Positions 48,733 to 62,063 are shown, counted from the first letter of the stretch. The stretch is 64,000 nucleotides of DNA from Shewanella baltica (GCF_900456975.1 NZ_UGYM01000002.1:5022001-5086000), one strand, 5' to 3'. A program made the numbers and translations. The notes: generated by a model from the letters alone, not told the origin.

Positions 48733-49344
48733 ATGGCTAGACGAAAAGAACACAGCCATGATGAAATTCGCGCGATGGCAATACAAGCGGCAACTGAGTT
48801 ACTGACCGAGCAAGGTGTTGTCGGGCTGAGCTTGCGCAAAGTGGCCAGCCAAATTGGCTATGTCCCTAGTACCTTGATCAATATTTTCGGCAGTTACAAC
48901 TATTTGCTACTGGCCGTTTCTGAGTCAACGCTTAGGACTTTACATGACAGATTAGCGGGTGTTTGCGCGGTTGACAGTTTGCGTAAAATCATTGCAATGG
49001 CGTGGGAGTATAGTCAATTCGCCCATGAACAGCGCCAAGCTTTCAAACAGGTTTTTGAGTTGCAATTACTCGATTCTGAGCCGCTGCCGCAATCACAAGG
49101 ACAATTGATTACAGGGTTATTCACACTGATTGAACGTGAGTTAGCGCAGCTTTTCCCTGAGGCGACACCGGAGCAGCATCTTAGTATGAGTCGTGTGTTG
49201 TGGGGGGGGATTCATGGGCTAACTGCATTGTCCCTCGATAATAAGCTCTTTGCTGAATCGCTATCGCTGCGGGATTTACTTGAGAGCCATGTGCAGGCTT
49301 ATCTACAAGGAATGGGTTACCAGAGGGAACTATCATGTTGCTAA
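48733..49344 (+). CDS. TetR-family transcriptional regulator
   Basis: The 203-residue protein has a TetR-type N-terminal helix-turn-helix (LSLRKVASQIGYVPSTLINIFGSYNYLL, in segments) and a C-terminal ligand domain of the WHG-like type (LWGGIHGLTALSLDNKL). GGGAG lies 8 bases before ATG 48733; a GTG three codons earlier is less likely. It overlaps the following MFS-acyltransferase gene by 10 bases and probably controls it, perhaps in response to a fatty acid or lysophospholipid (inference). Confidence 0.88.
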   Translation: MARRKEHSHDEIRAMAIQAATELLTEQGVVGLSLRKVASQIGYVPSTLINIFGSYNYLLLAVSESTLRTLHDRLAGVCAVDSLRKIIAMAWEYSQFAHEQRQAFKQVFELQLLDSEPLPQSQGQLITGLFTLIERELAQLFPEATPEQHLSMSRVLWGGIHGLTALSLDNKLFAESLSLRDLLESHVQAYLQGMGYQRELSCC

Positions 49345-51212
49345 CAAAACGTTTTTTACCTTATTTTGCGACTCAGTGCCTCGGCGCCTTGAATGACAAT
49401 ATCTATAAAAATGTGTTGCTGCTGTTAGTGACCTTCAGTCAGGTCAAAGACTTACCCATAAGCGTCGATATGTTTGTGAATTTAGCTGCTGGGGTGTTCA
49501 TCCTGCCGTTTTTTCTGTTTTCGGCCCACGCAGGTGTGGTTGCCGATAATATGGATAAGGCCAAACTTATCCGTCGATTGAAATTACTCGAAGTTATTAT
49601 CATGTCCTGCGCCGCTATCGCGATAGTGAGCGAGAACTATATGATGATGTTATTACTGTTATTTTTAACAGGTAGTCAGTCGGCTTATTTCGGTCCGGTC
49701 AAATATTCCTTGTTACCCCAAGCGTTGAAAGAGGACGAGTTAGTCACAGGCAATGCGTGGGTTGAAATGGGCACTTTTCTCTCTATTCTGGTCGGCACGT
49801 TAAGTGCGGGGATCTTAGTTTCTGAAGTCAACGGTACACTTTGGGCTGCCATTACCGTCGCCGTATTGTCTTTAGCAGGATACTTGTCGAGTCGGGCTAT
49901 TCCGGCTTTGCCCCCGCAGGGGACAGTGCAAAAGATTCAGTTTCGCCCACTTTCTGGTACTTGGCGCAGTATTAAAAAAGCGCGTCAAACACCTTCAATC
50001 TGGATGGCGATCCTCGCTATCAGTTGGTTTTGGTTTTTAGGCGCGACCTATCTGACTCAATTCCCTAACTTTGCCAAGCTGCATCTGCATTCTGGCGCGA
50101 CTGTGGTGTCGTTATTGTTGGGCATGTTTTCCATCGGGATTGCCGTTGGCTCCTTCGTCTGTGAACGTTTTTCCTACGGTCATGTGGAACTCGGTTTGCT
50201 GCCATTTGGGGTGCTGGGATTAACTATCTTTGGTGTCGATTTGCTTTGGGCTATTCCACCTGCGCCAGTGGATGCTGGTTTTGTCTATGGATTAAAAGCC
50301 TTTATTGCCGAGTCGCAACATTATCGGGTGATGCTAGATTTCTTTATGATCGGCGTTAGCGGCGGGCTGTTCATCGTCCCCTTATACGCCTTTATTCAAT
50401 CGCGTTCGGCTAAGGGTGAATGTGCTCAGGCGATTGCTGCCAATAACATTATGAACTCTCTGTTTATGGTGGCTTCGGCGCTGTTATCTATGTTGTTGCT
50501 GGGCGTAGCGGGTTGGACGATTCCGCAGTTATTCTTGTTGCTTGCCGTAATGAACTTTGTCGTTGCCCTTTATGTTTATTCGCAAGTGCCAGAATTTACT
50601 CAGCGATTTATCAGTTACTTACTTAGCCATGTTATGTACCGCGTGACTGTAACTGGCCGTGAAAAAATTCCAAAGGAAGGGGCTGGCATCATAGTCTGTA
50701 ACCATGTGAGTTATGTGGATGCATTGATTATTATGGGAGCCTCGACACGGCCGATCCGCTTTGTGATGGATAAATCCATTAGCGAGATTCCTCTGCTGAA
50801 GTATGTGTTCCGCCACGCTGGGGTGATCCCTATCTGTTCGCCTAAGCAAAGTGAAGAGACCTATAATCGTGCCTTCGAGGCGATTCATGCGGCGCTCGCC
50901 AATGGCGAGTTGGTGTGTATTTTCCCGGAAGGTCGACTCACACCTGACGGTGAACTTGGCGATTTTCGTCCCGGAATCGATAAGATCTTAGCCAGAGATC
51001 CTGTGCCTGTTATTCCAATGGCATTACACGGATTATGGGGGTCTTACTTTAGCCGCAAGGGCGGACATGCCTTAGCTAAAATGCCCAAGCGTTTTTGGTC
51101 AAGGGTGTTGGTAGATATTGCGGCTCCTCAGGAAGGAGTATCCGTCAGCCGTGAAAACTTACATCATCAAGTTGCAAACCTGCTTGCCGAACGAAATAAA
51201 ATTGTGATGTAA
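49335..51212 (+). CDS. MFS transporter fused to 1-acylglycerol-phosphate acyltransferase
   Basis: The 625-residue inner-membrane protein has an LplT-like MFS half (residues about 1-420, with the family start RFLPYFATQCLGALNDNIYK). A PlsC-type acyltransferase domain follows, with the catalytic motif NHVSYVD (His457, Asp462) and FPEGR (531-535). E. coli uses separate LplT and Aas proteins to import and reacylate lysophospholipids. This fusion has the transporter and acyltransferase but no acyl-ACP synthetase domain, so it would need acyl-ACP or acyl-CoA made elsewhere. It is coupled to the TetR gene. Confidence 0.88.
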   Translation: MLLTKRFLPYFATQCLGALNDNIYKNVLLLLVTFSQVKDLPISVDMFVNLAAGVFILPFFLFSAHAGVVADNMDKAKLIRRLKLLEVIIMSCAAIAIVSENYMMMLLLLFLTGSQSAYFGPVKYSLLPQALKEDELVTGNAWVEMGTFLSILVGTLSAGILVSEVNGTLWAAITVAVLSLAGYLSSRAIPALPPQGTVQKIQFRPLSGTWRSIKKARQTPSIWMAILAISWFWFLGATYLTQFPNFAKLHLHSGATVVSLLLGMFSIGIAVGSFVCERFSYGHVELGLLPFGVLGLTIFGVDLLWAIPPAPVDAGFVYGLKAFIAESQHYRVMLDFFMIGVSGGLFIVPLYAFIQSRSAKGECAQAIAANNIMNSLFMVASALLSMLLLGVAGWTIPQLFLLLAVMNFVVALYVYSQVPEFTQRFISYLLSHVMYRVTVTGREKIPKEGAGIIVCNHVSYVDALIIMGASTRPIRFVMDKSISEIPLLKYVFRHAGVIPICSPKQSEETYNRAFEAIHAALANGELVCIFPEGRLTPDGELGDFRPGIDKILARDPVPVIPMALHGLWGSYFSRKGGHALAKMPKRFWSRVLVDIAAPQEGVSVSRENLHHQVANLLAERNKIVM

Positions 51213-51267
51213 TTAATATGTTTAAAAAACGTATAAAATAATAACTTATAAGCTTTGGAGTTTGGTC

Positions 51268-52581
51268 ATGAGAAAAGGATGTTATGCCAGCGCGCTAATG
51301 TTATTGCTTGGTGGATGTGGAGGTTCAGGCGATTCAAATAATAGTGACTCAGATGGAGTTACTCCTTCATTACCTCGACTTGTTATGGATGTCGAGAGCA
51401 CTGCAAATATGTGCAATGTGGTGGAGAAAAAAGCAGGTGTTGATGTTATTGTCCATCGTCGTGATGGTAGCATTCTTAGCTCTTATAAGAGTGATGCGCA
51501 AGGGCATGTTGATGTCCCTTGGTCTAGTGAGGCATCACATTTGACGGTTGCAGCGCCTGAGTTTATAAGTGGTAGTATCTCTTGGAATATCCGAACAGAT
51601 CTAAACGCGAAAGCTGGTGACTATGGTATTTATCGCTTTTTTGATGAAAGATTAAATAACAGTTGTGAATGTAGCTATATCAACTTAGATGTTAGTGAGA
51701 TAGCTACTGTTTATAGTAACTACAACCTTTATGTGGATAATGCTTATATAAATCCTATATTTACTGATTATCCGTTACATGTATGTAAGAGTGATAATAA
51801 ATTCGCACCTGTAAACATGGTATTGATTCCGAAACAGGGTGGAGTTGCTGCCTACGCAGGAAATATTGATCCAAACGAGCTTGATCTATCACAAGTGATT
51901 CCATTGACGAGTAGTATGTTTGAAGGGGCAAATCACGAAGGTACTTTTGTTAATATTGACGTGAATAGCAGCAACTACTCTTTGCGAAGTTACTCAGAAA
52001 CTGAATATGGTCGTCAAAACTGGGTTATCTGGCCGACAAAAGAAGTTCAGCTATTCCCCGAACTTTTTAATCGTAATCTAGTATCTGCATCGCAACGGAT
52101 AGATCTTGGTGGAAATGATATAGGTTATTTGAGTTATACTGGATTAACCAGAAGAGCCGTGACTGATACTTCAAATAAATTAAACCTAAATTTACCATTA
52201 AATGAAAACCTAATGTTAAACGAGGTTACGCGTTTAATGGGGGTCATGGATGGTGCTGGTAATACAAGTTACGACTTCAGTTATAACTCTACCAATATGC
52301 AAGGTGTTCAGATCACATTAGGGCAAGGTAATGCTTACTGGGCTATTTCAGGCCCCTTAAAAGGCTCGATTCCTAATTTGGATTTACCTACAAACTTGCA
52401 ATCCGTATTTGGTAATTCATCTGTAAGTTCGATGAGTTTTTATGTATGGGGTTATGGTGGTATGGCTGGATTATATGATTTACGTTCAGAACTCAGCAAA
52501 TCGAGTCGTAGTACTAGCCCTATTCGTTCGACTAAATTCGACGACTATGACTACGAAGATATTACTATTACTGCCTACTAG
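51268..52581 (+). CDS. lipoprotein of unknown function
   Basis: The 437-residue protein has a lipoprotein signal with lipobox LLGGC near residue 16, followed by a Gly/Ser/Asn/Asp linker. The first domain contains VDVIVHRRDGSILSSYKSD, reminiscent of carboxypeptidase-regulatory-like beta sandwiches. The remainder is beta-rich and Asn/Tyr/Ser-rich. I do not recognise the family. Its sequence is visibly richer in A and T than its neighbours, which may mean transfer or low expression. GGAG precedes ATG 51268; the frame extends two codons upstream to a TTG. Confidence 0.75.
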   Translation: MRKGCYASALMLLLGGCGGSGDSNNSDSDGVTPSLPRLVMDVESTANMCNVVEKKAGVDVIVHRRDGSILSSYKSDAQGHVDVPWSSEASHLTVAAPEFISGSISWNIRTDLNAKAGDYGIYRFFDERLNNSCECSYINLDVSEIATVYSNYNLYVDNAYINPIFTDYPLHVCKSDNKFAPVNMVLIPKQGGVAAYAGNIDPNELDLSQVIPLTSSMFEGANHEGTFVNIDVNSSNYSLRSYSETEYGRQNWVIWPTKEVQLFPELFNRNLVSASQRIDLGGNDIGYLSYTGLTRRAVTDTSNKLNLNLPLNENLMLNEVTRLMGVMDGAGNTSYDFSYNSTNMQGVQITLGQGNAYWAISGPLKGSIPNLDLPTNLQSVFGNSSVSSMSFYVWGYGGMAGLYDLRSELSKSSRSTSPIRSTKFDDYDYEDITITAY

Positions 52582-52593
52582 TTTTTCTAAAGT

Positions 52594-52627
52594 ATTAGCC
52601 GCACTGCTTATTGTGCGGCTAATTTTA
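52594..52627. terminator. terminator between lipoprotein gene and mnmH
   Basis: A 10-bp stem TTAGCCGCAC / GTGCGGCTAA with an 8-base loop is followed by TTTTA on the plus strand. It lies in the gap between the two convergent genes and may serve both. Confidence 0.8.
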
Positions 52628-52631
52628 GACT

Positions 52632-54790
<2,159 letters not shown>

Positions 54791-54835
54791 GATCTCAACA
54801 GCCTATTTAAGTGATTAAGGCATCATCATAATCAG

Positions 54836-54863
54836 ATACGGCCACCATGCAAGGTGGCCGTAT
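54836..54863 (-). terminator. strong hairpin between desaturase and selD
   Basis: A perfect 11-bp stem (ATACGGCCACC / GGTGGCCGTAT) with a 6-base loop lies just beyond the desaturase stop on the minus strand. The U-run is poor, so it may be a weak terminator or an mRNA-end stabiliser. Confidence 0.55.
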
Positions 54864-54885
54864 GACTTTCGGGCAGAATTGTGGC

Positions 54886-55992
54886 TTAGCTATAAGTTGC
54901 GGTTAGGCTGCGCCAATGTTTTTGCTGGACTAAGAAACGCGCTTTTAGCTCCTCAACTTGCTGCAATAGCTGCTGATCGACAAGTTGTTTACGCTTGGCC
55001 TCAAGCAAGGTTTTCTTTGCTTGATAGTAATCCATTAAGTGCAGCTTGAGTAATTCATACTCAGCTTGGACTTTTTCAATAATTTCATCGGCATTGGGTA
55101 AGTGCACGACTTTGTTCTTTGTCCGCAGTAGCTGCATCTGCAAGCGTGCGCTCTCGATACGTTCCTGTGGACTCGTACGCAAGTCCTTGGCTAACCCCAA
55201 CCAAGATAATGACTTAATCAACCATTTGGTTGGATCGTAGTGCCACCATTTAATGCCATTACGATAGTCATTTTCGAAGATGTGATGGAAATTATGGTAG
55301 CCCTCACCGTAGGTCAGCATGGCGAGAAAGCCATTATCGCGGGCGGTGTTCTTATCGGTATAAGGCTGGCTGCCCCACACGTGCGCTAAAGAGTTGATGA
55401 AGAAAGTGCTGTGATGCACCACCACTAAACGCAGTAAACCCGCCATCAATAACATAGACAGCACGTCGCCATTTAACCAGCCGAGCAGGGCAGGCAGTCC
55501 AATGTTCATCAACAATACAAGTGCGAGGTAATGTTTGTGTTGCCACATCACGATACGGTCATTTTGCAGATCGCGCACATTTTGATAATCATGATAGCGT
55601 TGCGACTGATACTCACGCAGCATCCAACCGATATGGCTGTACCAGAATCCCATGTTGGCTGAGTACGGATCTTTGTCGTTATCATCGACGTGCTTATGGT
55701 GCACTCTGTGATCGGATGCCCAATGTAATGCACTGTTTTGCAATGCTAAAGCGCCACCGAGTGCATACATGAATCGCACAGCTGGATGGGCTTTATAGGC
55801 CTTGTGTGACCATAGTCTGTGATAACCTGCGGTGATCGACAGACCACTGGCAAAGGCTAAGACAATAAAAGCGATCCATTCACTAGCACCATAGCCGTGA
55901 ACAATACCGCGCCATGGAACTAAGATCACCGCACTGAGGAAAGTGATGGCAAACAGACTGACATTAAGCCAGATGATAGGGGGTTTTTTCAT
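54886..55992 (-). CDS. membrane fatty acyl desaturase (delta-9 type)
   Basis: The 368-residue membrane di-iron enzyme would introduce a cis double bond into acyl chains. All three histidine boxes are present: HRLWSH (58-63), HRVHH (95-99) and HNFHH (near 233), set among hydrophobic segments. A basic coiled-coil-like C-terminal extension of roughly 70-80 residues (EYELLKLHLMDYYQAKKTLL) follows the catalytic core. A FabR-like operator lies 26 bases upstream of the ATG, next to the divergent fabR, so unsaturated fatty acid levels probably control it. Confidence 0.92.
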   Translation of the reverse strand: MKKPPIIWLNVSLFAITFLSAVILVPWRGIVHGYGASEWIAFIVLAFASGLSITAGYHRLWSHKAYKAHPAVRFMYALGGALALQNSALHWASDHRVHHKHVDDNDKDPYSANMGFWYSHIGWMLREYQSQRYHDYQNVRDLQNDRIVMWQHKHYLALVLLMNIGLPALLGWLNGDVLSMLLMAGLLRLVVVHHSTFFINSLAHVWGSQPYTDKNTARDNGFLAMLTYGEGYHNFHHIFENDYRNGIKWWHYDPTKWLIKSLSWLGLAKDLRTSPQERIESARLQMQLLRTKNKVVHLPNADEIIEKVQAEYELLKLHLMDYYQAKKTLLEAKRKQLVDQQLLQQVEELKARFLVQQKHWRSLTATYS

Positions 55993-56017
55993 TATAGGTT
56001 TCCAAAATTCGCTTTTG

Positions 56018-56035
56018 AGCGTACATCTGTAAGCT
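56018..56035. promoter_or_regulatory. FabR-like operator between desaturase and fabR
   Basis: AGCGTACATCTGTAAGCT is an 18-base near-palindrome that closely matches the FabR sites known upstream of E. coli fabA and fabB (GTACA/TGTA core). It sits in the divergent promoter region, so FabR may repress the desaturase and itself. Confidence 0.75.
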
Positions 56036-56136
56036 AATTTAGCCTAGCTATATTGTTTGGTCAAGGACGATGGGGCTGTGTTTAATGCCTAAAAGCGGTA
56101 TTATCGCGTCATTACATTCAGTTAGCGGATTTAAGA

Positions 56137-56751
56137 ATGGGTATTCGAGCACAGCAAAAAGAGAAAACTCGTCGAGCTTTAGTCGATGCGGCCTTTAATC
56201 AGCTAAGTGCTGAGCGCAGTTTCTCAAGTCTGAGTTTGCGAGAGGTTGCTCGGGAAGCCAATATTGCGCCGACATCTTTTTATCGCCATTTTAAAGATAT
56301 GAACGAACTCGGTCTCACTATGGTGGACGAGGGTGGGTTAGCACTCAGGCAGATGATGCGCAAAGGCCGTCAGCGAGCCGAAGCCGGTGGCAGTGTGATC
56401 CGTATTTCTGTTGATACTTTTATGGAAGTGCTTGATTCTAATCCAAACGTATTCCGTATCTTATTGCATGAACGTTCAGGAACCTCTGCAGCGTTCCGTG
56501 CGGCGGTTGCTCGCGAAATTGAACATTTTATTTCTGAATTGGCTCACTATACCGAAGCGAAAGCGGGCCGAACTCCGTTATTAGCTCGGGCGCAGGCAGA
56601 AGCTTTAGTCACTTTGGTGTTTAACGCTGGCGCTTCCGCATTAGATATGAAACGTGCAGATCGTAAAATCCTTGCCGATCAATTAGTCATGCAATTGCGT
56701 ATGATCGCCAAAGGCGCCGAGGCTTTGCAGCACAAAGTTGAGCACCGCTAA
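56137..56751 (+). CDS. fabR: HTH-type repressor of unsaturated fatty acid synthesis FabR
   Basis: FabR is a TetR-family repressor that senses the ratio of unsaturated to saturated acyl thioesters. The 204-residue protein has the family start [20 protein letters not shown] and helix-turn-helix [20 protein letters not shown]. It is divergent from the desaturase and has its presumed operator in the shared intergenic region. Confidence 0.95.
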   Translation: MGIRAQQKEKTRRALVDAAFNQLSAERSFSSLSLREVAREANIAPTSFYRHFKDMNELGLTMVDEGGLALRQMMRKGRQRAEAGGSVIRISVDTFMEVLDSNPNVFRILLHERSGTSAAFRAAVAREIEHFISELAHYTEAKAGRTPLLARAQAEALVTLVFNAGASALDMKRADRKILADQLVMQLRMIAKGAEALQHKVEHR

Positions 56752-56779
56752 CTGAGTGACCTGCACATCAGTTGCTAAA

Positions 56780-56808
56780 AATAATGGAGCCTGAGGCTCC
56801 ATTATTTT
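56780..56808. terminator. bidirectional terminator between fabR and trmA
   Basis: AATAATGGAGCC pairs with GGCTCCATTATT across a 3-base loop, with T runs on both strands. It can serve fabR (plus) and trmA (minus). Confidence 0.9.
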
Positions 56809-56878
56809 TAGCGAATTTATGTTTGAGTTCTAGCTAAGTTTAACTGCTATGCAGTCGAGCTTAATGCATTTGAGGTGA

Positions 56879-57976
56879 CTAACGACGCTCTAGTAGGACA
56901 CCTGTTTCCATGTGATCGGTATAAGGGAACTGATCAAACAAGGCGAAGCGAGTGACTTTATGGGTTTCGTTTAGTTGCTGCAGATTGTCTTTTAAGGTTT
57001 CTGGGTTGCAGGAAATATATAAGATCCGCTCGTAACCTTGTACTAACGCCAACGTATCAGGATCAATCCCTGCGCGTGGTGGGTCGACAAAAATGGTGTT
57101 GCACACATAGCTGTCGAGATCGATACCTTCTAAACGTCTAAAGCTGCGTTTCTTCGCCATGGCATCGCTAAAGTCTTCGGCCGACATGCGAATAATCTGC
57201 AGATTCTCAATACCATTCACTTCGATATTGTATTGTGCCGCATCGACTGAAGGCTTAGCGAGTTCGGTGGCCAATACGCGATTAAAGTTTTGCGCCAGTG
57301 CGATAGAGAAGTTGCCATTACCACAGTAGAGTTCTAGTAAATCACCCTGACTGTTTTGAGTCGCATCGATAGCCCACTCCAACATTTTTACGGAAACTTT
57401 GGCATTCGGTTGAGTAAAGCTGTTCTCGATTTGCTTATATAAGAAGGTTTTATCATTCACTTGTAATGACTCGACCACAAAGTCTTTATCTAAATCGATT
57501 TTTTGCTTACGGGCACGGCCGATGATGTTGACGTTAAACTGGCTGCTTAACTTGGCTTTTAGTGCAGCCGCATCGGCGCGCCATTGGTCATCAAGCTGTC
57601 TGTGATAAAGCAAGGACACTAAGATCTCGCCGCTTAAGGTCGACAAAAAATCCACTTGGAACAGTTTATGTCTTAGACTAGGATTCGGTTTTAGTTCGGC
57701 GATTAAGGCCGACATCATTTGATTTATGAGCACGCTGGCTGGCAAGTATTGATCGCATCGCACTTTCTCATTCAATACTTTATCGAACATGTAATAGTAT
57801 AAGTCGTCACCGTCATGCCACATGCGGAATTCAGCGCGCATACGGTAGTTGGCAGGCTCTGAGGCAAAAACTTCAACACTCGGTGTTTCAAATTGGGCAA
57901 AGGCTTGTTCTAGCTTGATACGCTTGTGTTCTAACTGCGTATCATAAGTCTGAGGGTCCATTGCTGCTAAGTTCAT
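56879..57976 (-). CDS. trmA: tRNA (uracil-5-)-methyltransferase TrmA
   Basis: TrmA forms ribothymidine at U54 of tRNAs using SAM. The 365-residue enzyme has the SAM motif [15 protein letters not shown], the FVDPPRAG motif, the nucleophile Cys323 (YISCNPETL) and the base Glu357 (HMETGVLL). The frame extends 18 codons upstream, but starting at ATG 57976 gives a length close to the E. coli enzyme (366). Confidence 0.96.
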   Translation of the reverse strand: MNLAAMDPQTYDTQLEHKRIKLEQAFAQFETPSVEVFASEPANYRMRAEFRMWHDGDDLYYYMFDKVLNEKVRCDQYLPASVLINQMMSALIAELKPNPSLRHKLFQVDFLSTLSGEILVSLLYHRQLDDQWRADAAALKAKLSSQFNVNIIGRARKQKIDLDKDFVVESLQVNDKTFLYKQIENSFTQPNAKVSVKMLEWAIDATQNSQGDLLELYCGNGNFSIALAQNFNRVLATELAKPSVDAAQYNIEVNGIENLQIIRMSAEDFSDAMAKKRSFRRLEGIDLDSYVCNTIFVDPPRAGIDPDTLALVQGYERILYISCNPETLKDNLQQLNETHKVTRFALFDQFPYTDHMETGVLLERR

Positions 57977-58219
57977 TGTTTGATTCACCGTTGCTGTAAA
58001 TTGGGGCGCAAATATTATACTAGGTGACACGAATGTCCAGCATCTTGCTTTTGCTGTTTACGCAAAGCTGTGGGAAAATCCGCGCGCTTGAGTGTGATTC
58101 TATGGGTATTCTTTGAATATTTGGTTGGATTCATTCAGTCATCAAACATCGAATCAGTTAATGTTGTAATGCGTTCAATCTGTATAGCCAATTTGTTATA
58201 ACCGAAACGGGAGACTCGC

Positions 58220-59044
58220 TTGTCGCGACCTATATTAGTGTTTGATTCTGGGATTGGTGGCCTATCCGTATTGGCTGAAATCCGCAAGAGTTTGCCCCAT
58301 AGCGATTATTGTTATCTTTTCGACAATGCGAGGTTGCCCTATGGCGAGTTAGAAGAGCAGGTATTAATTGCTGGCTGTGTCGCATTAGTATGTGATCTTG
58401 TAGCTCGCACCAATGCAATGATAGTGGTCGTCGCCTGCAATACCGCGAGCACTGTTGTGCTACCGGCATTACGTGCAAACCTCAGTATTCCTGTTGTGGG
58501 CGTTGTACCCGCTATCAAACCCGCGGCACAGATGTCTAAGAGTAAACGTATTGGACTCTTGGCTACCCCTGGCACAGTTAAGCGTCATTATACCCATGAG
58601 CTCATCAGCCAATTTGCCGATGATTGCCATGTCGAACTTTTTGGTTGTTCTGAACTAGTCATGATGGCGGAACAGAAAGTGGCGACAGGTGAAATGGACA
58701 TGCGCAGACTGGCAGATTTACTGGCGCCAGTCGTTGCCGCGCAATTAGATGTTCTCGTACTGGGTTGTACTCACTTCCCGATGATCAAAGCTGAATTACA
58801 ACAAGTGCTCGGTGCGGGCGTAACGTTAATGGATTCTGGCGCTGCGATAGCTAAGCGAGTCGTGACTCTTTTAACGCAACAGAATCTTATTGTGGAACAG
58901 CGCAGAGTAACAAATGAGAGAGAAGCCGTTGGGGAGTCAGCAATGCAGGCGTTCTATACTAAAGCGGAAATCAGTGAAGGCTTAACAACAACATTAATTG
59001 ATTGTGGCTTTTCAACTATCGAACGAATCACCACAACCAACTAA
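58220..59044 (+). CDS. murI: glutamate racemase
   Basis: MurI interconverts L- and D-glutamate to supply D-Glu for peptidoglycan. The motifs are FDSGIGGLSVL, the first catalytic Cys73 in ACNTAS and the second Cys183 in GCTHFPM. Translation begins at TTG 58220 after GGGAGAC, giving the family start MSRPILVFDSGIGG. It is 274 residues. Confidence 0.95.
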   Translation: MSRPILVFDSGIGGLSVLAEIRKSLPHSDYCYLFDNARLPYGELEEQVLIAGCVALVCDLVARTNAMIVVVACNTASTVVLPALRANLSIPVVGVVPAIKPAAQMSKSKRIGLLATPGTVKRHYTHELISQFADDCHVELFGCSELVMMAEQKVATGEMDMRRLADLLAPVVAAQLDVLVLGCTHFPMIKAELQQVLGAGVTLMDSGAAIAKRVVTLLTQQNLIVEQRRVTNEREAVGESAMQAFYTKAEISEGLTTTLIDCGFSTIERITTTN

Positions 59045-59081
59045 ATTTACAACGTCAAACAAAACAGTTTAAACGGCAATA

Positions 59082-59546
59082 CTACTCGTCAGTACCAGTA
59101 CGGTCGGCAGCTTCCGAATCTTGTGTTTTTGCTTCTCTTACTTTTAAGGTTCTTTCTTGGAAGCTATAGTCATTCAGTTTAACCATGGCTTTCTGAGCGC
59201 CAGACTCTGACATCTCCACAAAACCAAAACCTTTACGACGACCAGTCTTACGATCTCTGACTAAACGCACAGAGTTTACTGGGCCAAACTCACCAAACAA
59301 TACTTTTACTTCACCTTCATGGACACGATAAGGCAGGTTACCTACATATAAGGTCATAGTAGGACCAACATATTGTTCTTCTGTAGCATGAGATGATGAA
59401 GTCTCTGGAACAAGTTTAAAGATAAGGCTAGTCACAATAACGCCTGCAACGAAGGCAATGTAAGCCGGCAGCGTAGGTGCAAACTGAAATAGCACAAAGG
59501 CGCCAACAATGGCGACAATCAAAACAATAAGAAATGACTTTTGCAT
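59082..59546 (-). CDS. membrane-anchored RRM RNA-binding protein
   Basis: The 154-residue protein has two N-terminal hydrophobic helices (about residues 4-21 and 26-44) and a short linker. A single RNA-recognition motif follows, with RNP2 LYVGNL (66-71) and RNP1 KGFGFVEM (105-112), then an acidic tail. Two helices with short ends would leave the RRM in the cytoplasm, tethered to the inner membrane. RRM proteins occur in bacteria but the targets of this group are unknown. It is convergent with murI and lies upstream of the rrn promoter on the other strand. Confidence 0.85.
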   Translation of the reverse strand: MQKSFLIVLIVAIVGAFVLFQFAPTLPAYIAFVAGVIVTSLIFKLVPETSSSHATEEQYVGPTMTLYVGNLPYRVHEGEVKVLFGEFGPVNSVRLVRDRKTGRRKGFGFVEMSESGAQKAMVKLNDYSFQERTLKVREAKTQDSEAADRTGTDE

Positions 59547-59772
59547 AAGAATGCTCTCTGATGAATGGGAAATTGATAAATAACTGTTAACAGCAAGTAT
59601 ATGGTAATGAATTATTTACTTTTACACTAGACCATTGCTGAAATATTGAGCGTGAATTATCAATTATTAGATAAAAAAGCTGACTTATCTCTGATAAATA
59701 AGGTCTACAAGCTAAAAAATGGTCATAACGTTTAAAATATCGACGTACGATTCAATGATCGCTAAAAAGCCC

Positions 59773-59800
59773 TTGCGGACTTTCTCAATCTCCCTATAAT
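59773..59800 (+). promoter_or_regulatory. rrn P1 promoter
   Basis: TTGCGG, a 16-base spacer and TATAAT are followed by a GC-rich discriminator (GCGC), as expected of a stringently controlled rRNA promoter. The AT-rich region 59640-59760 upstream may hold UP-element and Fis sites. Confidence 0.85.
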
Positions 59801-59910
59801 GCGCATCCACTGACACGGCAGACAGCGTAACGCAAGTTAAGCAAAGAAAGCCAAGCAGTTCATCGGTTAGCGAGCTAAGCGATGAGTGTTGAGAAAGTTG
59901 AAAAAACTAC

Positions 59911-59938
59911 TTGACGCACTAACGGGAATGCGTAGAAT
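59911..59938 (+). promoter_or_regulatory. rrn P2 promoter
   Basis: TTGACG, a 16-base spacer and TAGAAT lie about 140 bases after P1 and upstream of boxA, matching the two-promoter arrangement of gamma-proteobacterial rrn operons. Confidence 0.8.
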
Positions 59939-59978
59939 ACGCAGCCCTGACCCGCTGAAAACTCAGTGTGTGGTCAAC

Positions 59979-59990
59979 GCTCTTTAACAA
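59979..59990 (+). promoter_or_regulatory. leader boxA antitermination site
   Basis: GCTCTTTAACAA matches the Nus-factor boxA consensus used for rRNA antitermination. A second copy precedes 23S at 62243. Confidence 0.85.
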
Positions 59991-59992
59991 TT

Positions 59993-60019
59993 TATCAAGC
60001 AAATCTGTGTGGACACTCA
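59993..60019 (+). other. 5' strand of the 16S RNase III processing stem
   Basis: These 27 bases are complementary to 61776-61802 after 16S with a single G-U pair, forming the long stem that brackets 16S and is cut by RNase III. Confidence 0.85.
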
Positions 60020-60205
60020 CAGGTGTTGAGTTAATCGAAACTGCTTAACCTTAGGGTTGGCAGTCAAAAATTTAAATCAATGTAACAATGAGTGTTCATA
60101 GCAATATGTACAGTTTGTTTTAGCCCTTCTTTTATAAGGAGTGCGAGAAACAAAAAATCAGAATTCATTGAGCCGCTGAAGTCGCAAGACGGAAGCAAAA
60201 AACTT

Positions 60206-61750
<1,545 letters not shown>

Positions 61751-61775
61751 CCTATACGACTAACTTAATGTTTGT

Positions 61776-61802
61776 TGAGTGTTCACACAGATTTGCTTGA
61801 TA
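61776..61802 (+). other. 3' strand of the 16S RNase III processing stem
   Basis: Complement of 59993-60019 over 27 bases with one G-U pair. It lies 25 bases after the 16S 3' end. Confidence 0.85.
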
Positions 61803-61849
61803 GAAGAAAGAGTAAAAGATAAACCTAATTAAATAGGTTCATCAAAGAT

Positions 61850-61926
<77 letters not shown>

Positions 61927-62063
61927 ATCCTTCCTTCTCAGCGTTGGAAAGTGACTCGTTTAGTAAACTAAACGTCGCCACTGTCCGCCTTGATAAGAAA
62001 TGATTGGCAAACCAATCCTTTTAGAGGTTTGGAACATCTTACTTACTCGCACTGCATGTAAAT

